A DNA stretch of 64,000 bases from PALSA-693 sp963780345 (lineage in GTDB: Bacteria > Actinomycetota > Acidimicrobiia > Acidimicrobiales > Palsa-688). The notes under the pieces were generated by a model. That model saw only the letters and a list, made by a program, of their open reading frames with translations, had not been told where the DNA came from and ran no database searches. A program made the position numbers and the translations under genes. Shown here piece after piece: positions 34,805-42,962 of the stretch. Numbering within the stretch: position 1 is the stretch's first letter; each line of letters opens with the position of its first letter. The stretch spans positions 248,001-312,000 of the forward strand of contig CAWABU010000004.1 in assembly GCA_963780345.1 (NCBI GenBank). Reading direction: 5' to 3'.

Positions 34805-35449
34805 GTGGTGATGGAACCGGCCTTCGAGGACCTGACCGCCCAGGCCCGGATCCGCGACGCCGCCCTTCGGCTGTTCGGGGAACGTGGCGTTGAGGGCACC
34901 ACTATCCGGGATATCGCCAGAGCGGCCGGCGTCTCCGGCGGGCTGGTCCGCCATCACTTCGGGTCAAAGGAGGACCTGCGCGCCGCGTGCGATTCCTATG
35001 CCCTCCGCCGTCTGGTGGAGATCAAGGAGCAGGCCATCCTGCAGGGTCAGATCGCGAACCCCGGTTTCGTGGCGTCGGCCCAGCCGGCGGTGGTCGGGTT
35101 GCTGCAGTACTTCGCCCGGTCCATGGCGGACGGCTCCCCGGCGGCCGCCTCCATGTTCGATGAGATGGTGGACCTCACCGAGCGATGGCTGGAGGAGCAC
35201 AGCCAGGCCCAGATTCGCGACCGGCGGGCCCATGCCGCGGTGCTGGTGGCCATGGAGCTGGGTGCGCTCATGCTGCGGGAGCAGCTGTCGCGGGTCCTCG
35301 GCGACGACATCCTCATCCCCGAGGGAAACCTGCGCTTCCTGCGCGCCCGGGTCGACTTCTACTCGCAGCCGCTGCTCGGCGAGGAATTGGCGGCGCAGGT
35401 CGACAGGGCCCTGGACCAATTACCTGGCCGAAGAAAGGCAAGGCAATGA
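34805..35449 (+). CDS. TetR family transcriptional regulator
   Basis: A 214-aa regulator. The N-terminal helix-turn-helix is clear: IRDAALRLFGERG then TTIRDIARAAGVSGG and LVRHHFGSKEDLRAA (residues 14-60). The C-terminal ligand-binding part is unremarkable. GTG codons at 34805 and 34808 and ATG at 34811 are all possible starts. It overlaps the next gene by 4 bp (ATGA) and so is the first gene of a three-gene operon with the ABC exporter, a usual arrangement for a drug- or product-responsive repressor. A palindromic operator sits in its own promoter. Confidence 0.87.
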   Translation: MVMEPAFEDLTAQARIRDAALRLFGERGVEGTTIRDIARAAGVSGGLVRHHFGSKEDLRAACDSYALRRLVEIKEQAILQGQIANPGFVASAQPAVVGLLQYFARSMADGSPAAASMFDEMVDLTERWLEEHSQAQIRDRRAHAAVLVAMELGALMLREQLSRVLGDDILIPEGNLRFLRARVDFYSQPLLGEELAAQVDRALDQLPGRRKARQ

Positions 35450-36348
35450 CAGGCGTTCCGGCGATCTTCTGCGAGGGCTTGACCAAGCGGTACCGAGGCA
35501 CGCTGGCGCTGGACGGCCTCGATCTGGCCATCCGCGAAGGCGAGGTCTACGGATATCTAGGGCCCAACGGTGCGGGCAAGACCACCACCATCCGGCTGCT
35601 CCTCGGACTGCACCGGCCGACCGGGGGCCGGGCCGGCCTCTTCGGGGTGGACGCCTGGAGCGATCCGGTCCGCGCTCATCGGCGGGTGGCCTACGTGGCC
35701 GGCGAGCCGTATCTGTGGCCCTCTCTGACCGGCGCCGAAACCCTCGACTTCCTGGCCCAGGTCCACGGCGGGGTCGACACCAGCTACCGCGACCAGCTGG
35801 TGGAGCGCTTCGCCCTCGACTCCAACAAGAAGATCCGGGCTCTGTCGAAGGGCAACCGCCAGAAAGTGCAGTTGATCGCGGCCCTGTCAACCAGAGCCGA
35901 CCTGCTGCTGCTCGACGAGCCGACCGCAGGACTGGACCCGCTGATGGAGATGGTGTTCCGCGACTGCGTCCACGAGGCCAAGGAGCGAGGCCAGACCGTG
36001 TTCCTGTCGTCGCACATCCTGAGCGAGGTCGAAGTCCTCTGCGACCGCGTCGGGATCCTGCGCGCCGGGCGGCTGGTCGAGCAGGGCACGCTGGCGGAGC
36101 TGCGCCACCTCCGCGCCCAGACGGTGGATGTCACCTTCGAAGGGCAGGCGCCGCAGGTGCCGGAGCTGCCGGGCGTGCATGCCGCCGCCATTGGTCCGAG
36201 CGCCTTGCGGTTCGAGGTGTACGGCCCGATCCGACCGCTGATCAACGCCCTGGGGCAGTACCCGATCGCCACGCTCACCAGTCGAGAACCGTCCCTGGAG
36301 GAGATTTTCCTCCATCAGTACTCGGCCAACGGCCGTGACCACCGCTAG
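35446..36348 (+). CDS. ABC exporter ATP-binding protein
   Basis: A 300-aa ABC ATPase. Walker A GPNGAGKTTT (about residue 43), Q-loop in the YVAGEPYLWP region (the usual Gln is Glu-Pro here), signature LSKGNRQKV (about residue 137), Walker B LLLLDEPTAGLDP and the SSHIL switch are all visible. The C-terminal 80 residues are a DrrA-type extension. It powers export with the membrane protein encoded immediately downstream; the two genes overlap by 14 bp. TetR is coupled upstream. This is the usual pattern for antibiotic and multidrug exporters. Confidence 0.9.
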   Translation: MTGVPAIFCEGLTKRYRGTLALDGLDLAIREGEVYGYLGPNGAGKTTTIRLLLGLHRPTGGRAGLFGVDAWSDPVRAHRRVAYVAGEPYLWPSLTGAETLDFLAQVHGGVDTSYRDQLVERFALDSNKKIRALSKGNRQKVQLIAALSTRADLLLLDEPTAGLDPLMEMVFRDCVHEAKERGQTVFLSSHILSEVEVLCDRVGILRAGRLVEQGTLAELRHLRAQTVDVTFEGQAPQVPELPGVHAAAIGPSALRFEVYGPIRPLINALGQYPIATLTSREPSLEEIFLHQYSANGRDHR

Positions 36349-37984
36349 TACCGCCACTGTCGCCCGGCCCCGGCCGGGTGCCTCTCGAGCCGCCGGCTCG
36401 CCGGCCGCGGCCCTGGTGCGCCGGGCCTTTCTCGATGCCCGGACCCGCACCGTGGCCTTCACCTACATCTTCGCCGTCTACTCGTGGGTGCAGGCCGCCG
36501 GCTACCGCAGCGCCTACCCGACCCTGGCCGACCGGACGGCGTTCGCCAGAAGCTTCGCCGGCAACGCGGCCATCCGGCTGTTCTACGGCTATCCGTACCA
36601 CGTGGTCACCATCGGCGGCTACAGCGCCTGGCGGGTGGGCGGGACCCTGGCCCTGGCCGCCGCCGCCTTCGGGATCCTCGCTGCGGTACGGGCGCTGCGC
36701 GCCGAAGAAGACGCCGGGCGGGCCGAGATCGTGCTGGCCGGAGCCGTCGGGCGGAGCACCGCCTTTGCGTCCTCGATGGCCGCCATCGGGCTGGGCGTCT
36801 CCATTCTGTGGCTGGCCGAGTTCATCGGGTTTGTGATTGCCGGGCTGCCCGTGGCCGGCTCGGCCTTCCTGGCCCTGGGCACGGCGTCGGTGGCCGCGGT
36901 CTTCGTCGGCATCGGTGCCGTCGCCAGCCAGCTCGCCTCGACCCGGCGCATAGCTCTGAGCCTGGGCGTCGGCACCCTCGCCGTCTTCTGGCTGCTCCGG
37001 GTCCTCGCCGATACCGTCGGCGGCGCGGCCTGGGTGCGCTGGATGACGCCGCTCGGCTGGGCCGAGGCGTTACGGCCCTTTGCCGGGTCCCGGCCTCTGG
37101 GCCTGCTCCTTCCCCTCGCAGCGTGCCTGGCCCTGCTGTTCGTCGCCGCCCGGATGTCGGCTACCCGCGACGTGGGCGCCGGGCTGATCCCGGCCGCCGA
37201 CCGCGCCCGGCCGTCCGGCCGGCTCCTGTCCTCGCCTACTGCGCAAGCCCTGCGCCGAGAGCGGGGGGTCCTGGCCGTGTGGGCGATCGGCTTCGCCGTC
37301 TTCGGGGTCATCCTGGGCGCCATCTCCACCAGCGTTTCCACGGCAGGAATCTCGGAGAACATGCAGAAGGACTTCGAGAAGTTTGGTGCCGGATCGATCG
37401 TCTCTCCCACCGGCTATCTCTCGTTCGTCTTCATCATCTTCATCTTTGCCGTCTGCCTTTTCGTCGTTTCCCAGGTCGGCGCCGCTCGCCAGGAGGAGTC
37501 CGAGCAGCAGTTGGAGACGCTGCTGGCTCAGCCGGTCAGTCGCTACCGGTGGCTCGGGGGCCGCCTGCTGCTCGCGGCCGGCGCCGCGGCCGTCCTCTCT
37601 CTGATAGCCGGGCTGCTCACCTGGGCCGGCGCCAATGCCCAGAGCGTCCACATCTCGTTGCCGAAGATGCTCGAGGCCGGGGCCAACGGCCTGCCCATCT
37701 CGCTGCTGTTCCTCGGGATTTCGGCCCTGGCTTATACGGTGCTGCCTCGGGCCGGCTCCGCCATCTCCTACGGCCTGGTGAGCCTGGCCTTCATCTGGTA
37801 CCTGGTCGGCGCCATCGGCGGGGCACCCAGGTGGCTCGTCGACATCACCCCGTTCCAGCACATCGGGCTGGTGCCGGTGCAAAGCTTCCGCCTCGTGGCC
37901 GCGCTGACCATGGTGGCGATCGGACTTCTCGCCGCCCTGGCGTCGCTCCTTGTCTTCCGTCAGCGCGACCTGCTCGGGTCCTGA
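36335..37984 (+). CDS. ABC exporter permease, polyketide-antibiotic exporter type
   Basis: A 549-aa integral membrane protein with about 12 hydrophobic segments arranged as two halves, each starting with a soluble stretch that ends in a DUF/ABC-2-like helix pair. ALRAEEDAGRAEIVLAGAVGR and RQEESEQQLETLLAQPVSRYRW are the paired acidic coupling-helix motifs typical of the 'exporter of polyketide antibiotics' family (COG3559-like). GTG 36335 lies inside the end of the ATPase gene. With that ATPase it would form an exporter, possibly for the product of the ketosynthase locus 13 kb away, although no direct link is visible. Confidence 0.82.
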   Translation: MTTASTATVARPRPGASRAAGSPAAALVRRAFLDARTRTVAFTYIFAVYSWVQAAGYRSAYPTLADRTAFARSFAGNAAIRLFYGYPYHVVTIGGYSAWRVGGTLALAAAAFGILAAVRALRAEEDAGRAEIVLAGAVGRSTAFASSMAAIGLGVSILWLAEFIGFVIAGLPVAGSAFLALGTASVAAVFVGIGAVASQLASTRRIALSLGVGTLAVFWLLRVLADTVGGAAWVRWMTPLGWAEALRPFAGSRPLGLLLPLAACLALLFVAARMSATRDVGAGLIPAADRARPSGRLLSSPTAQALRRERGVLAVWAIGFAVFGVILGAISTSVSTAGISENMQKDFEKFGAGSIVSPTGYLSFVFIIFIFAVCLFVVSQVGAARQEESEQQLETLLAQPVSRYRWLGGRLLLAAGAAAVLSLIAGLLTWAGANAQSVHISLPKMLEAGANGLPISLLFLGISALAYTVLPRAGSAISYGLVSLAFIWYLVGAIGGAPRWLVDITPFQHIGLVPVQSFRLVAALTMVAIGLLAALASLLVFRQRDLLGS

Positions 37985-38059
37985 TCTCGGCGCCTCGCCG
38001 CCTCGCCGCCTCGCCGCCGGAAATAGCAACCCGGTTGAACGGGCGGGCATGATGGCGTC

Positions 38060-38998
38060 ATGGCGAATGTTCTCGACCCGGATCTGGTTATCTGCGACCC
38101 CCACCACCACTTGTGGGATCGTTCCGGAAACCGGTACATGACCAACGAGCTCGAGGCCGACACGCAAAGCGGTCACCGGGTCGTCAAGACCGTCTTCGTC
38201 GAGTGCGCCTCGGGCTACCGCGACGACGGCCCGGAGGCGTTCCGACCGGTCGGGGAAACCGAGTTCGTCGTCGGGGCCGATCCCGACGGGTTCATCGCCG
38301 GGATCGTCGGGTTCGCCGACCTGCGGACGCCGGAAATCGCCGACATCCTCTCCGCCCACGTCGACGCCGGCCAGGGCCGCTTCCGCGGCATCCGCCACGC
38401 CAGCGCCTGGGATCCGAGTCCCGACATCCGCCGCAGCCACACCAACCCTCCGCCCCAATTGCTCGCCGATGCCGCCTTCCGTCGCGGCTTCGCGGCCCTC
38501 GGGCAGGCCGGGCTCAGCTTTGACGCCTGGCTCTACCATCCGCAGATTCCCGAGCTGACGGATCTGGCCCGGGCCCATCCCGAGACCCCCGTGGTACTGG
38601 ACCATCTGGGCGGGCCGCTCGGCATCGGGCCTTACCGCGGCCACCACGATGACGTCGTCGCCGAGTGGCGCCGGTCGATCGCCGACCTGGCCGGATGCCC
38701 CAGCGTGATGCTGAAGGTCGGAGGAATCGGCATGCCCATCTTCGGGATGGACTGGCACCACCAGGAGGGAGGTGCCAGCCCGGACGAGCTGGCCGCCACG
38801 TGGGGCCCGTCCATCAGGTGGTGCATCGAACAGTTCGGGGCGGATCGTTGCATGTTCGAGTCGAACTTCCCCGTGGACAAGGCGTCGTGTACGTACGCCG
38901 CCCTCTGGAACGGCTTCAAGGAAATGGTGGCCGGTGCTAGTGCGTCCGAGAAAGCCGCCCTCTTCCACGACACCGCCTCCCGCTTCTACCGCGTCTGA
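38060..38998 (+). CDS. Amidohydrolase family protein (TIM-barrel metal-dependent hydrolase)
   Basis: A 312-aa amidohydrolase-2 protein. The N-terminal CDPHHHLWD carries the metal-binding HxH, VVLDHLGGP is the second conserved block, and MFESNFPVDKAS carries the late acidic residue. This branch includes 2-pyrone-4,6-dicarboxylate hydrolase and L-rhamnono-lactonase-like enzymes, which open cyclic esters. ATG 38060 is 75 bp after the exporter genes; the gap holds a short CCTCGCCG repeat (three copies). It is the last plus-strand gene before a methyltransferase gene that converges on it. Substrate unknown. Confidence 0.75.
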   Translation: MANVLDPDLVICDPHHHLWDRSGNRYMTNELEADTQSGHRVVKTVFVECASGYRDDGPEAFRPVGETEFVVGADPDGFIAGIVGFADLRTPEIADILSAHVDAGQGRFRGIRHASAWDPSPDIRRSHTNPPPQLLADAAFRRGFAALGQAGLSFDAWLYHPQIPELTDLARAHPETPVVLDHLGGPLGIGPYRGHHDDVVAEWRRSIADLAGCPSVMLKVGGIGMPIFGMDWHHQEGGASPDELAATWGPSIRWCIEQFGADRCMFESNFPVDKASCTYAALWNGFKEMVAGASASEKAALFHDTASRFYRV

Positions 38999-39009
38999 GG
39001 GACCAACGC

Positions 39010-39669
39010 TCAGGCCTTGGTCGCGCCCACCAGCACGCCGCGTTTGGTCAGCCAGAGCGGCACCTCGGCGGTCTCGGCCCGCTCGGCGGGGATGTAATTG
39101 TGACGGCAGTAGGCCCGAACCTCATCACGGGTCGCGAGCGGGAAGAATTTGCCGTCCCATCGCTCGGCCTGCACGCGCTCGAAGACGGAGCCCACGATCG
39201 AGACGGCCTCCTCGGCGTCGAAGGATGAAGCTGGATATCCCTCCGGCACGATCTCGGGATCGTTATCGCGAGCCGCGGTGGACGCGTAGTACCGGCCCCC
39301 GGGTCGCAGGACTCGTCTGGCCTCGGCGATGGCGGCCACCGGATCGTTGATGTGGTACAGGCACCACAGGTGGGTGACTTCCTCGAATGCGCCGTCCCGG
39401 AAAGGCAGGGCTCGCATGTCGGCCTGGACCACGGGCCGGTAAGGGTTGGCCGCCAACTGAGTAGCGGAGCTATCCACCCCCATCCAGATCACGCCGGCGT
39501 CGAGCAGCCCGGCCAGGCGCCCTTCTCCGCAGCCGACATCGAGAACCGGCCCTTCGAGCCTGGGGGCTACCAGCTCGTGGACGTCCCGGGGCGACTCCCA
39601 GGAGCGCCAGCGCTCGGGGTCGGAGTCGTAGTCGGGGGGCAGGAGAGCCACCGGCCGAGATTCGCGCAC
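39010..39669 (-). CDS. Class I SAM-dependent methyltransferase
   Basis: A 219-aa Rossmann-fold methyltransferase. Motif I is VLDVGCGEGRLAGLL (about residues 42-56), the acidic motif II residue is in WMGVDSS, motif III lies in VVQADMRALPFRDGAFE and motif post-I follows with EARRVLRPGGRYYAS. This is the small-molecule methyltransferase type (UbiE/Methyltransf_11). The start is GTG 39669; GTG 39651 is possible. It is convergent with the amidohydrolase gene, 11 bp apart. Substrate unknown. A 9-bp tandem repeat lies 42 bp upstream in what would be its leader. Confidence 0.8.
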   Translation of the reverse strand: MRESRPVALLPPDYDSDPERWRSWESPRDVHELVAPRLEGPVLDVGCGEGRLAGLLDAGVIWMGVDSSATQLAANPYRPVVQADMRALPFRDGAFEEVTHLWCLYHINDPVAAIAEARRVLRPGGRYYASTAARDNDPEIVPEGYPASSFDAEEAVSIVGSVFERVQAERWDGKFFPLATRDEVRAYCRHNYIPAERAETAEVPLWLTKRGVLVGATKA

Positions 39670-39710
39670 CGGCGCGGTCCGGCGCCCGTCCTGAGCGGCC
39701 AGCCGCCTGG

Positions 39711-39773
39711 CTCGGCCACCTCGGCCACCTCGGCCACCTCGGCCACCTCGGCCACCTCGGCCACCTCGGCCGC
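39711..39773. repeat. Nine-base tandem repeat (CTCGGCCAC, 7 units)
   Basis: Six perfect copies of CTCGGCCAC begin at 39711, 39720, 39729, 39738, 39747 and 39756; a seventh (39765) ends in CGC. On the minus strand the repeat could code Glu-Val-Ala steps, but that frame is not joined to the methyltransferase. It lies in the 268-bp gap between the methyltransferase and the secretion island; no gene is seen in the gap. Confidence 0.85.
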
Positions 39774-39928
39774 CACAAGTGTCCCGACCCGGCCGGACGG
39801 TGGCCTCGGGCCCATCCCTGGACGGTCCGGCCTTTACTGGCGCGATCAGTGCCCAGTTAGACCGTGGGGCGCGACAGTAAAGCTCGGGGATCCCCGTTTA
39901 GGGACCAATTCGCTGCCAGTAACGGTTC

Positions 39929-39951
39929 CCGGCCTCTTCAGCGGAGGCCGG
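39929..39951 (-). terminator. Hairpin overlapping the last stop codon of the secretion island
   Basis: CCGGCCTC (39929-39936) and GAGGCCGG (39944-39951) form a perfect 8-bp stem with a 7-base loop. The loop and arm include the stop codon of the small membrane protein gene (39938-39940). It fits a terminator for the minus-strand type VII-like operon. Confidence 0.45.
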
Positions 39952-40216
39952 CACCGATCAGCAGCACACCGATAACCGCCGATACCGCAATGGGAAAGAT
40001 GAGCTTGGCCGCCGGCCCGGATTGACGGATCAGGGCGACGGCCACCGGCACCAGCAAGGCGGTCGCCACCACGGCCACCACGAACGAGAACCAGTGGTGG
40101 TTGATCAGGTTGACGATGACCGCGACCGGCAACAGCACCATCACCGCCGCATACACGGCCGATCCGGCCCGCCGGGCCCCCGACCTCCCGGCCGGGGCGG
40201 AAGACTCGTCGCCCAT
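39938..40216 (-). CDS. Small membrane protein at the end of the type VII-like operon (unknown)
   Basis: A 92-aa protein with three hydrophobic segments (AVYAAVMVLLPVAVIVNLI, FSFVVAVVATALLVPVAVALI and KLIFPIAVSAVIGVLLIGAGL) after a short hydrophilic N-terminus. ATG 40216 is preceded directly by GTG. It begins 5 bp after the stop of the 237-aa protein gene, so the two are probably co-translated. No family recognised. In this position it could be a membrane accessory of the secretion system or an immunity protein. Confidence 0.6.
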   Translation of the reverse strand: MGDESSAPAGRSGARRAGSAVYAAVMVLLPVAVIVNLINHHWFSFVVAVVATALLVPVAVALIRQSGPAAKLIFPIAVSAVIGVLLIGAGLR

Positions 40217-40221
40217 CACAG

Positions 40222-40935
40222 TCAGGGTCCAGTGAAGCGGAAGCTGGCCGCCATGGCCGCGAACATGTCGCCGAGCCGCGGTGCGGCGGCCACGGACGGA
40301 CTGGAGAACTCCAGCAGAGCCAGACGCTCCTGATCGTCGGGCACCGGAAAGTAATACTCGTGGTCGAGCAGGGGTTGGCCGCTGTCGTTCTCGAACAGGC
40401 CCGCTCGCCGCACCACCACCCGCTCGTCCAGCTGCACCAGCCCGACCTGGCGCTCGTCGACCCGCCACGGCGCCGCGGCCTGGGCGCGCAGGGCGGCGAG
40501 GAGCTGGATGGCATCGGCGTTCGGACCGAAGCGGCGTATGGCGATCAACAGCCGGGCCTGGGTGGTCTGGCCATCCGGCTCCCATCCGAGGTGCAGCCCG
40601 GCGTACACGGCCCCGCTCCGACGGGCGTCGGCCAATACCGCCGCCAGGGACGCTGCCGCGGCTTCGGCCAGATACCGGAGGGCGGCGTCCGGCACCCGGC
40701 CCTGGGCCCGGACCGCCGCCAGCAGCCGGCGCAGGTCGTCGGCCGCGCCCGGAATCAGGGCCAGACCGACCCAGCCCGGGGGCAGATGAATGTCGAAACC
40801 ACTCGGACCACCGCCTTCCGCCTGACCCGCCGGGCCCGGCCCGCTGCTCAGCCCGCACCCCGGAGCTCGACGTGGTGGGTAACGCCGCCGGTGTCGCTGC
40901 TCCCGAAGGCCTCCGACATGAGCCGCCCGATCCAT
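40222..40935 (-). CDS. Hypothetical protein of the type VII-like island
   Basis: A soluble protein of at most 237 aa. From about residue 47 (FDIHLPPGWVGLALIPG) it has alternating strands and Ala-rich helices and ends in DMFAAMAASFRFTGP. The true start is unclear: ATG 40935 overlaps the upstream gene by 88 bp, and no good ATG/GTG lies between it and codon 47, so part of the Arg-rich N-terminus may be untranslated. From context it belongs with the WXG-type genes, perhaps as chaperone or immunity factor. I do not recognise a family. G/C bias at third positions supports coding. Confidence 0.6.
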   Translation of the reverse strand: MDRAAHVGGLREQRHRRRYPPRRAPGCGLSSGPGPAGQAEGGGPSGFDIHLPPGWVGLALIPGAADDLRRLLAAVRAQGRVPDAALRYLAEAAAASLAAVLADARRSGAVYAGLHLGWEPDGQTTQARLLIAIRRFGPNADAIQLLAALRAQAAAPWRVDERQVGLVQLDERVVVRRAGLFENDSGQPLLDHEYYFPVPDDQERLALLEFSSPSVAAAPRLGDMFAAMAASFRFTGP

Positions 40936-42305
40936 TCCGTGCCATGACCGCCGGCGCCGGCGAGGGCGGCGAGGGGGTCGGTGAAGGACCCCAGGTTTAC
41001 CTCCACCGCGTCACCGGTGACCTCCACCTTCAATGACGTCTTGATGGCCGTCAGGCTGCCGTCGGCCGCGAAGAGGTGGGTGAGGGTCGAGGTGGTTTCC
41101 GTCTCGGTACCGAATTTCTGGACCATGCCGATTTTGGATCCGAGCCCGGTGTCGCCGATCAGGTCCGCGGTGCCGAGAAGATCATCGAGGGTGTCGCCGA
41201 TGAGCGCTCCCCCGGACTCCTCCTCGCGGTACTGAAAGTAGCGATCAGCGTCGGCCGCCGTCTTGAGGCCGACCATTCCCTTCATGGCCCACCCGGCGCC
41301 CTTCCACCAACCGTTCTCACCGAGGGTCTTCCACTGCTCGGCCAGGCGGGCTCCCGTGGACGACTCCTTGGTGGCCTCGCTGAAGCTCTCTTCCACCTCA
41401 CCGGTCTCGCTCACGCTGAAGTCACCGACCTGGGTTCCCTCCAGGCCGGCCTCCGTACCCGCCTCCGTCCCCGCCTCTGTCCCCGCCTCCGCCCCGGTCA
41501 CGGCCGCCGTCTCCGCGACATCAGTGGCGACGGCCTCTCCGGCGGCGTCGAGGGCCACCCCGCCGAACGCCTCCCCGGCCGTGGCCAGGCCCGCCAGGAG
41601 GGCTTCGCCGGCGTCGGCAAAGAACATCAGGAGGGGGCCGGTGATCTCAGGGAAGGCCGCGATCAGGACCACGATGGCGATCACGACCAGGACGATCCCC
41701 CCCCACTTGACCACCTCACCCAGCACGCTCGAGGTGTCGTCGAGGAAGTGCTGCCACCACGATTCGTTCTGGATCCCCTCCACGTGGCTCCGCTCCAGGC
41801 CGGCCCGGCACCGGGCCGCGGCCGCCTGGCAGTCGCCCCGGATGTGACCGACCGATCGCAGCAAGGCCTCGAGCCGGTTCAAGGCCTCCGTCACCTGGGC
41901 GTCGGCGGCGTTGGTGGGGTGGCCGGCCGGGACGGCGGCGCGGGCGGCCTGGGCCGTCGTCACCTGCCCTCGGGCCGCCTGCAACTGCGGCAACAGGGCG
42001 GCGGCCAGGTCCTGCAACCCCGAGAGCGCGGTGCCGAAGGCGCCCATGGCCTGGCTGGCGGACTCGTAGGAGACGACCATCTTCTGCAGCTGGCCGGGCG
42101 TCTGGGCCAGATGGACCCCGAAGGCATCGGCGGCCGGGCCCCGCCAGATCGACCCGTCGGCGTGGCGGGCCAGGCCGTGGAGGGCGGACAGGGCGTGGCT
42201 GCCCGTGGCCGCCACATCGCCGAAGATGGTGGCCAGCAAGGCGGCCGCTTGCGGATCGCCCGGAGCCGGGTCGCCCCCGAAGGGCGTCCAGTCGCCGGCG
42301 GTCAC
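40848..42305 (-). CDS. Large WXG-like membrane protein, putative type VII substrate
   Basis: A 485-aa protein. Residues 1-180 are a helical WXG100-like region with a WRGPAADAF turn near residue 56. A hydrophobic pair follows (GGIVLVVIAIVVLIAAFPEITGP, then ADAGEALLAGLATAGEAFGG), an Ala/Glu region with three GTEA repeats, then a 180-residue polar C-terminal domain (YFQYREEESGGALIGDTLDDLL onward) of unknown fold. The GTG start overlaps the preceding gene by 4 bp. The layout (WXG-like leader, hydrophobic middle, variable tail) resembles ESX substrates with a possible effector domain. No toxin motif could be recognised. Confidence 0.65.
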   Translation of the reverse strand: MTAGDWTPFGGDPAPGDPQAAALLATIFGDVAATGSHALSALHGLARHADGSIWRGPAADAFGVHLAQTPGQLQKMVVSYESASQAMGAFGTALSGLQDLAAALLPQLQAARGQVTTAQAARAAVPAGHPTNAADAQVTEALNRLEALLRSVGHIRGDCQAAAARCRAGLERSHVEGIQNESWWQHFLDDTSSVLGEVVKWGGIVLVVIAIVVLIAAFPEITGPLLMFFADAGEALLAGLATAGEAFGGVALDAAGEAVATDVAETAAVTGAEAGTEAGTEAGTEAGLEGTQVGDFSVSETGEVEESFSEATKESSTGARLAEQWKTLGENGWWKGAGWAMKGMVGLKTAADADRYFQYREEESGGALIGDTLDDLLGTADLIGDTGLGSKIGMVQKFGTETETTSTLTHLFAADGSLTAIKTSLKVEVTGDAVEVNLGSFTDPLAALAGAGGHGTEWIGRLMSEAFGSSDTGGVTHHVELRGAG

Positions 42306-42592
42306 TTTTCTGAAGCTTTGACCGCGTGGGAGACGTGGGCCTCCGTTCGGTTGTAGGCCTCGACCGCGCAGTCGACCCGGCTGGACAAGCCGGCCACCCC
42401 GTCGCAGATCTTGGTCCGGCCGTCCTGCCAACCGGCGATGAACGACGCCAGCTCCCCTTCCAGCCCGGCGTCTCCCAGGGCGCCGTCGTACGAGCCGACG
42501 TTCGAGCCCGCCGACGACAGCATCCGGTGGACGGATTTCAGTTGTTCAGACAGGGCGCCCATGGCGTCCAGGTCGGCGTAGAAGGCGACCAT
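42302..42592 (-). CDS. Small ESX/WXG100-like protein
   Basis: A 96-aa helical protein, about the size of ESAT-6-like proteins. It has two heptad-rich helices (MGALSEQLKSVHRMLSSAG, then LEGELASFIAGWQDGRTKI), with a WQDG turn where WXG proteins have WxG, and a charged end (VSHAVKASEK). ATG 42592 follows GGGAG. It overlaps the large WXG-like gene by 4 bp and lies 19 bp after the WXG100 gene, so the two small proteins are probably made as partners, like EsxA/EsxB. Confident as a helical ESX-type protein; exact family less so. Confidence 0.65.
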   Translation of the reverse strand: MVAFYADLDAMGALSEQLKSVHRMLSSAGSNVGSYDGALGDAGLEGELASFIAGWQDGRTKICDGVAGLSSRVDCAVEAYNRTEAHVSHAVKASEK

Positions 42593-42611
42593 CCTGGCTC
42601 CCGCCGGGTGG

Positions 42612-42905
42612 TCAGCGGCGCAGCTGGGCGGCCAGCTGATCCTCCGTTTGCTGGTAGACCTGGCCGGTCTTGCTGAGCATCTGGGAGATGCCGAGCAGGG
42701 CCTGCTGGACCTGGGTGGCCCCGGTGTGCCACTGCTGCCACAGCTCCTGGAAGGAGCTCGACGCCGCCCCCTGCCAGTCGGCATCCACCAGGCTCTGAAC
42801 CATCGATTGCAGCTGACCCAGCTTGGAACTGATCTCCTGCTCCCCGCTGGCCAGCGAACTCGCCGTCGACTCGAGCTGTTCGGACGTCACCTTGATCGTG
42901 GACAC
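42612..42905 (-). CDS. WXG100 family protein (EsxA/B-like)
   Basis: A 97-aa protein with the typical helix-turn-helix hairpin: VTSEQLESTASSLASG forms the first helix, the WxG motif is DADWQGAASSSF (about residues 42-53), and the second helix runs WQQWHTGATQVQQALLGISQML with a C-terminal KTGQVYQQTEDQL. GTG 42905 is chosen because GGAGG lies 7 bases upstream and it gives the canonical length. These proteins are exported by the EccC/FtsK-type ATPase encoded just upstream (58 bp). Confidence 0.88.
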   Translation of the reverse strand: MSTIKVTSEQLESTASSLASGEQEISSKLGQLQSMVQSLVDADWQGAASSSFQELWQQWHTGATQVQQALLGISQMLSKTGQVYQQTEDQLAAQLRR

Positions 42906-42962
42906 GTCGGCACCTCCGCCTTGTCTGTTTCCAGGCCAGTTCACCGTACACCGTGACCTTCT

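Noticed and set aside
39567..39815. A protein with Glu-Val-Ala repeats over the nine-base minisatellite
   Set aside because: The frame runs out of phase through the methyltransferase N-terminus and has no ribosome site; the repeat itself creates it.
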